Assembly: GCA_964589145.1 (NCBI GenBank) | Contig: CAZPSL010000001.1 | Location: 1 to 13,853 of the forward strand | Length of the DNA stretch: 13,853 nt | DNA from: UBA11858 sp964589145 | Lineage (GTDB): Bacteria; Chloroflexota; Anaerolineae; Anaerolineales; UBA11858 | Direction of reading: 5' to 3' | Shown here: piece by piece, positions 13,309 through 13,853 of the stretch | Layout: the number at the start of each line of letters is the position of its first letter | Numbering within the stretch: position 1 is the stretch's first letter | Program-made: the position numbers and the translations under genes | Notes under the pieces: generated by a model | Seen by the model: only the letters and a program-made list of their open reading frames with translations | The model's database searches: none | What the model was told of the DNA's origin: nothing

Positions 13309-13853
13309 ATGCTGATTACCAACGGAACCCTCATCACCTGGGAGCGGGAGAACCGCGTCCTGGGAGGTCAAGCCATCTACATCGAGGACGGCGTGATCCG
13401 CGAGATTGCGCCGGAAGCGGAACTGAAAGCCAAATATCCTGATACCGAGCATCTCGATGCCCGCGGGCAGTATGTGATGCCGGGGAACATCTGCGCGCAC
13501 ACGCATTTTTACGGCATGTACGCCCGCGGTATGGCGATCCCCGGCGAGGCGCCGGATTCGTTCCTTCGGATTTTGCAAAAACTGTGGTGGCCGCTGGATT
13601 TGGCCCTCGACGAGGACGCGGTGGCCTACTCGGCGCTGATTTCGCTGATTGACGCCATCAGGCACGGCACAACCACGCTGTTTGACCATCACGCCTCGCC
13701 CAACTTCATTGACGGCTCGCTGGACGTGATCGCCGACGCGGTGGAGCAGGCGGGTCTGCGGGCGGTGCTGTGCTACGAGGTCACCGACCGCAACGGCCCG
13801 GCGGGTGCCAGGGCGGGCATCCGCGAGAATGTGCGCTTCCTGAAGAAGACGGA
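13309..13853 (+). CDS. ssnA: SsnA-type amidohydrolase, N-terminal part (runs off the window)
   Basis: The first 181 residues are present and the frame is open to the window edge. It is a metal-dependent amidohydrolase (TatD/chlorohydrolase-like cyclic deaminase superfamily): GQYVMPGNICAHTHFYG holds the HxH metal ligands (His64 and His66). LWWPLDLALDED, FDHHASPNFIDGSL and CYEVTDRNG match what I recall of SsnA, including the E. coli protein encoded next to ygfM-xdhD. SsnA is a putative aminohydrolase repeatedly found with selenium-dependent molybdenum hydroxylases; its reaction is not established to my knowledge. A GGAGAG at 13297-13302, 6 nt before the ATG, supports the start. Its place after the Mo hydroxylase supports a shared purine-like or heterocycle pathway. 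Confidence 0.88.
   Translation, partial: MLITNGTLITWERENRVLGGQAIYIEDGVIREIAPEAELKAKYPDTEHLDARGQYVMPGNICAHTHFYGMYARGMAIPGEAPDSFLRILQKLWWPLDLALDEDAVAYSALISLIDAIRHGTTTLFDHHASPNFIDGSLDVIADAVEQAGLRAVLCYEVTDRNGPAGARAGIRENVRFLKKT

Noticed and set aside
12607..13692. Open frame on the minus strand across three genes
   Set aside because: It runs antisense across the phosphatase and ssnA and the end of the oxidoreductase gene and shows no motif.

Overview
The window is a high-GC, gene-dense bacterial chromosome segment. Protein resemblance and style (STAND ATPases with TPR partners, a GerMN lipoprotein with a long Thr/Pro linker, a DUF1385 membrane protein, many dispersed palindromes) suggest a member of the Chloroflexota, probably Anaerolineae. 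This is inference from familiarity, not a search. No rRNA, tRNA, transposase or CRISPR array is visible.

Left part (261-3511, + strand): an NB-ARC/STAND ATPase and, after a 116-nt gap and in another frame, a TPR protein. Together they carry the usual parts of one signal-transduction ATPase (switch plus sensor repeats), split over two reading frames. A palindrome and 22-nt-period repeat array (3615-3695) fills the convergent gap that follows.

Middle (6793-3699, - strand): a probable three-gene operon read right to left: a GerMN lipoprotein, an M20-family metallodipeptidase and a DUF1385 membrane protein. The last two overlap by one base (TAATG).

Repeat-rich divergent gap (6794-7528): two copies of a 24-nt direct repeat bracket a palindrome and two copies of a pyrimidine/purine hairpin repeat. 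Each transcription unit has a -10-like element near one copy of the 24-nt repeat. The leader of the rightward unit can fold into nested helices and contains an octamer repeat.

Right part (7529-13853, + strand): a molybdenum hydroxylase locus. It has an FAD subunit, a fused [2Fe-2S]2/molybdopterin subunit, a zinc-free medium-chain oxidoreductase, a small Cys-based phosphatase-like protein, and the start of ssnA, which runs off the window. FAD subunit plus fused Mo subunit plus ssnA recalls the E. coli ssnA-ygfM-xdhD cluster linked to selenium-dependent molybdenum hydroxylases. Purine-type or related heterocycle hydroxylation is therefore the best guess for the pathway.

The most unusual features are repeat-related. 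A perfect 17-bp-arm palindrome lies in frame inside the iron-sulfur domain of the Mo hydroxylase and belongs to the same family as the hairpins in the nearby intergenic region. The last ~110 nt of that gene are duplicated 229 nt downstream, and the duplication appears to have cut off a NUDIX hydrolase gene after about 32 codons. Two copies of a 33-nt palindrome 6.3 kb apart differ by a matched pair of changes that keeps the palindrome perfect. I did not find a clearly new defence or metabolic system.
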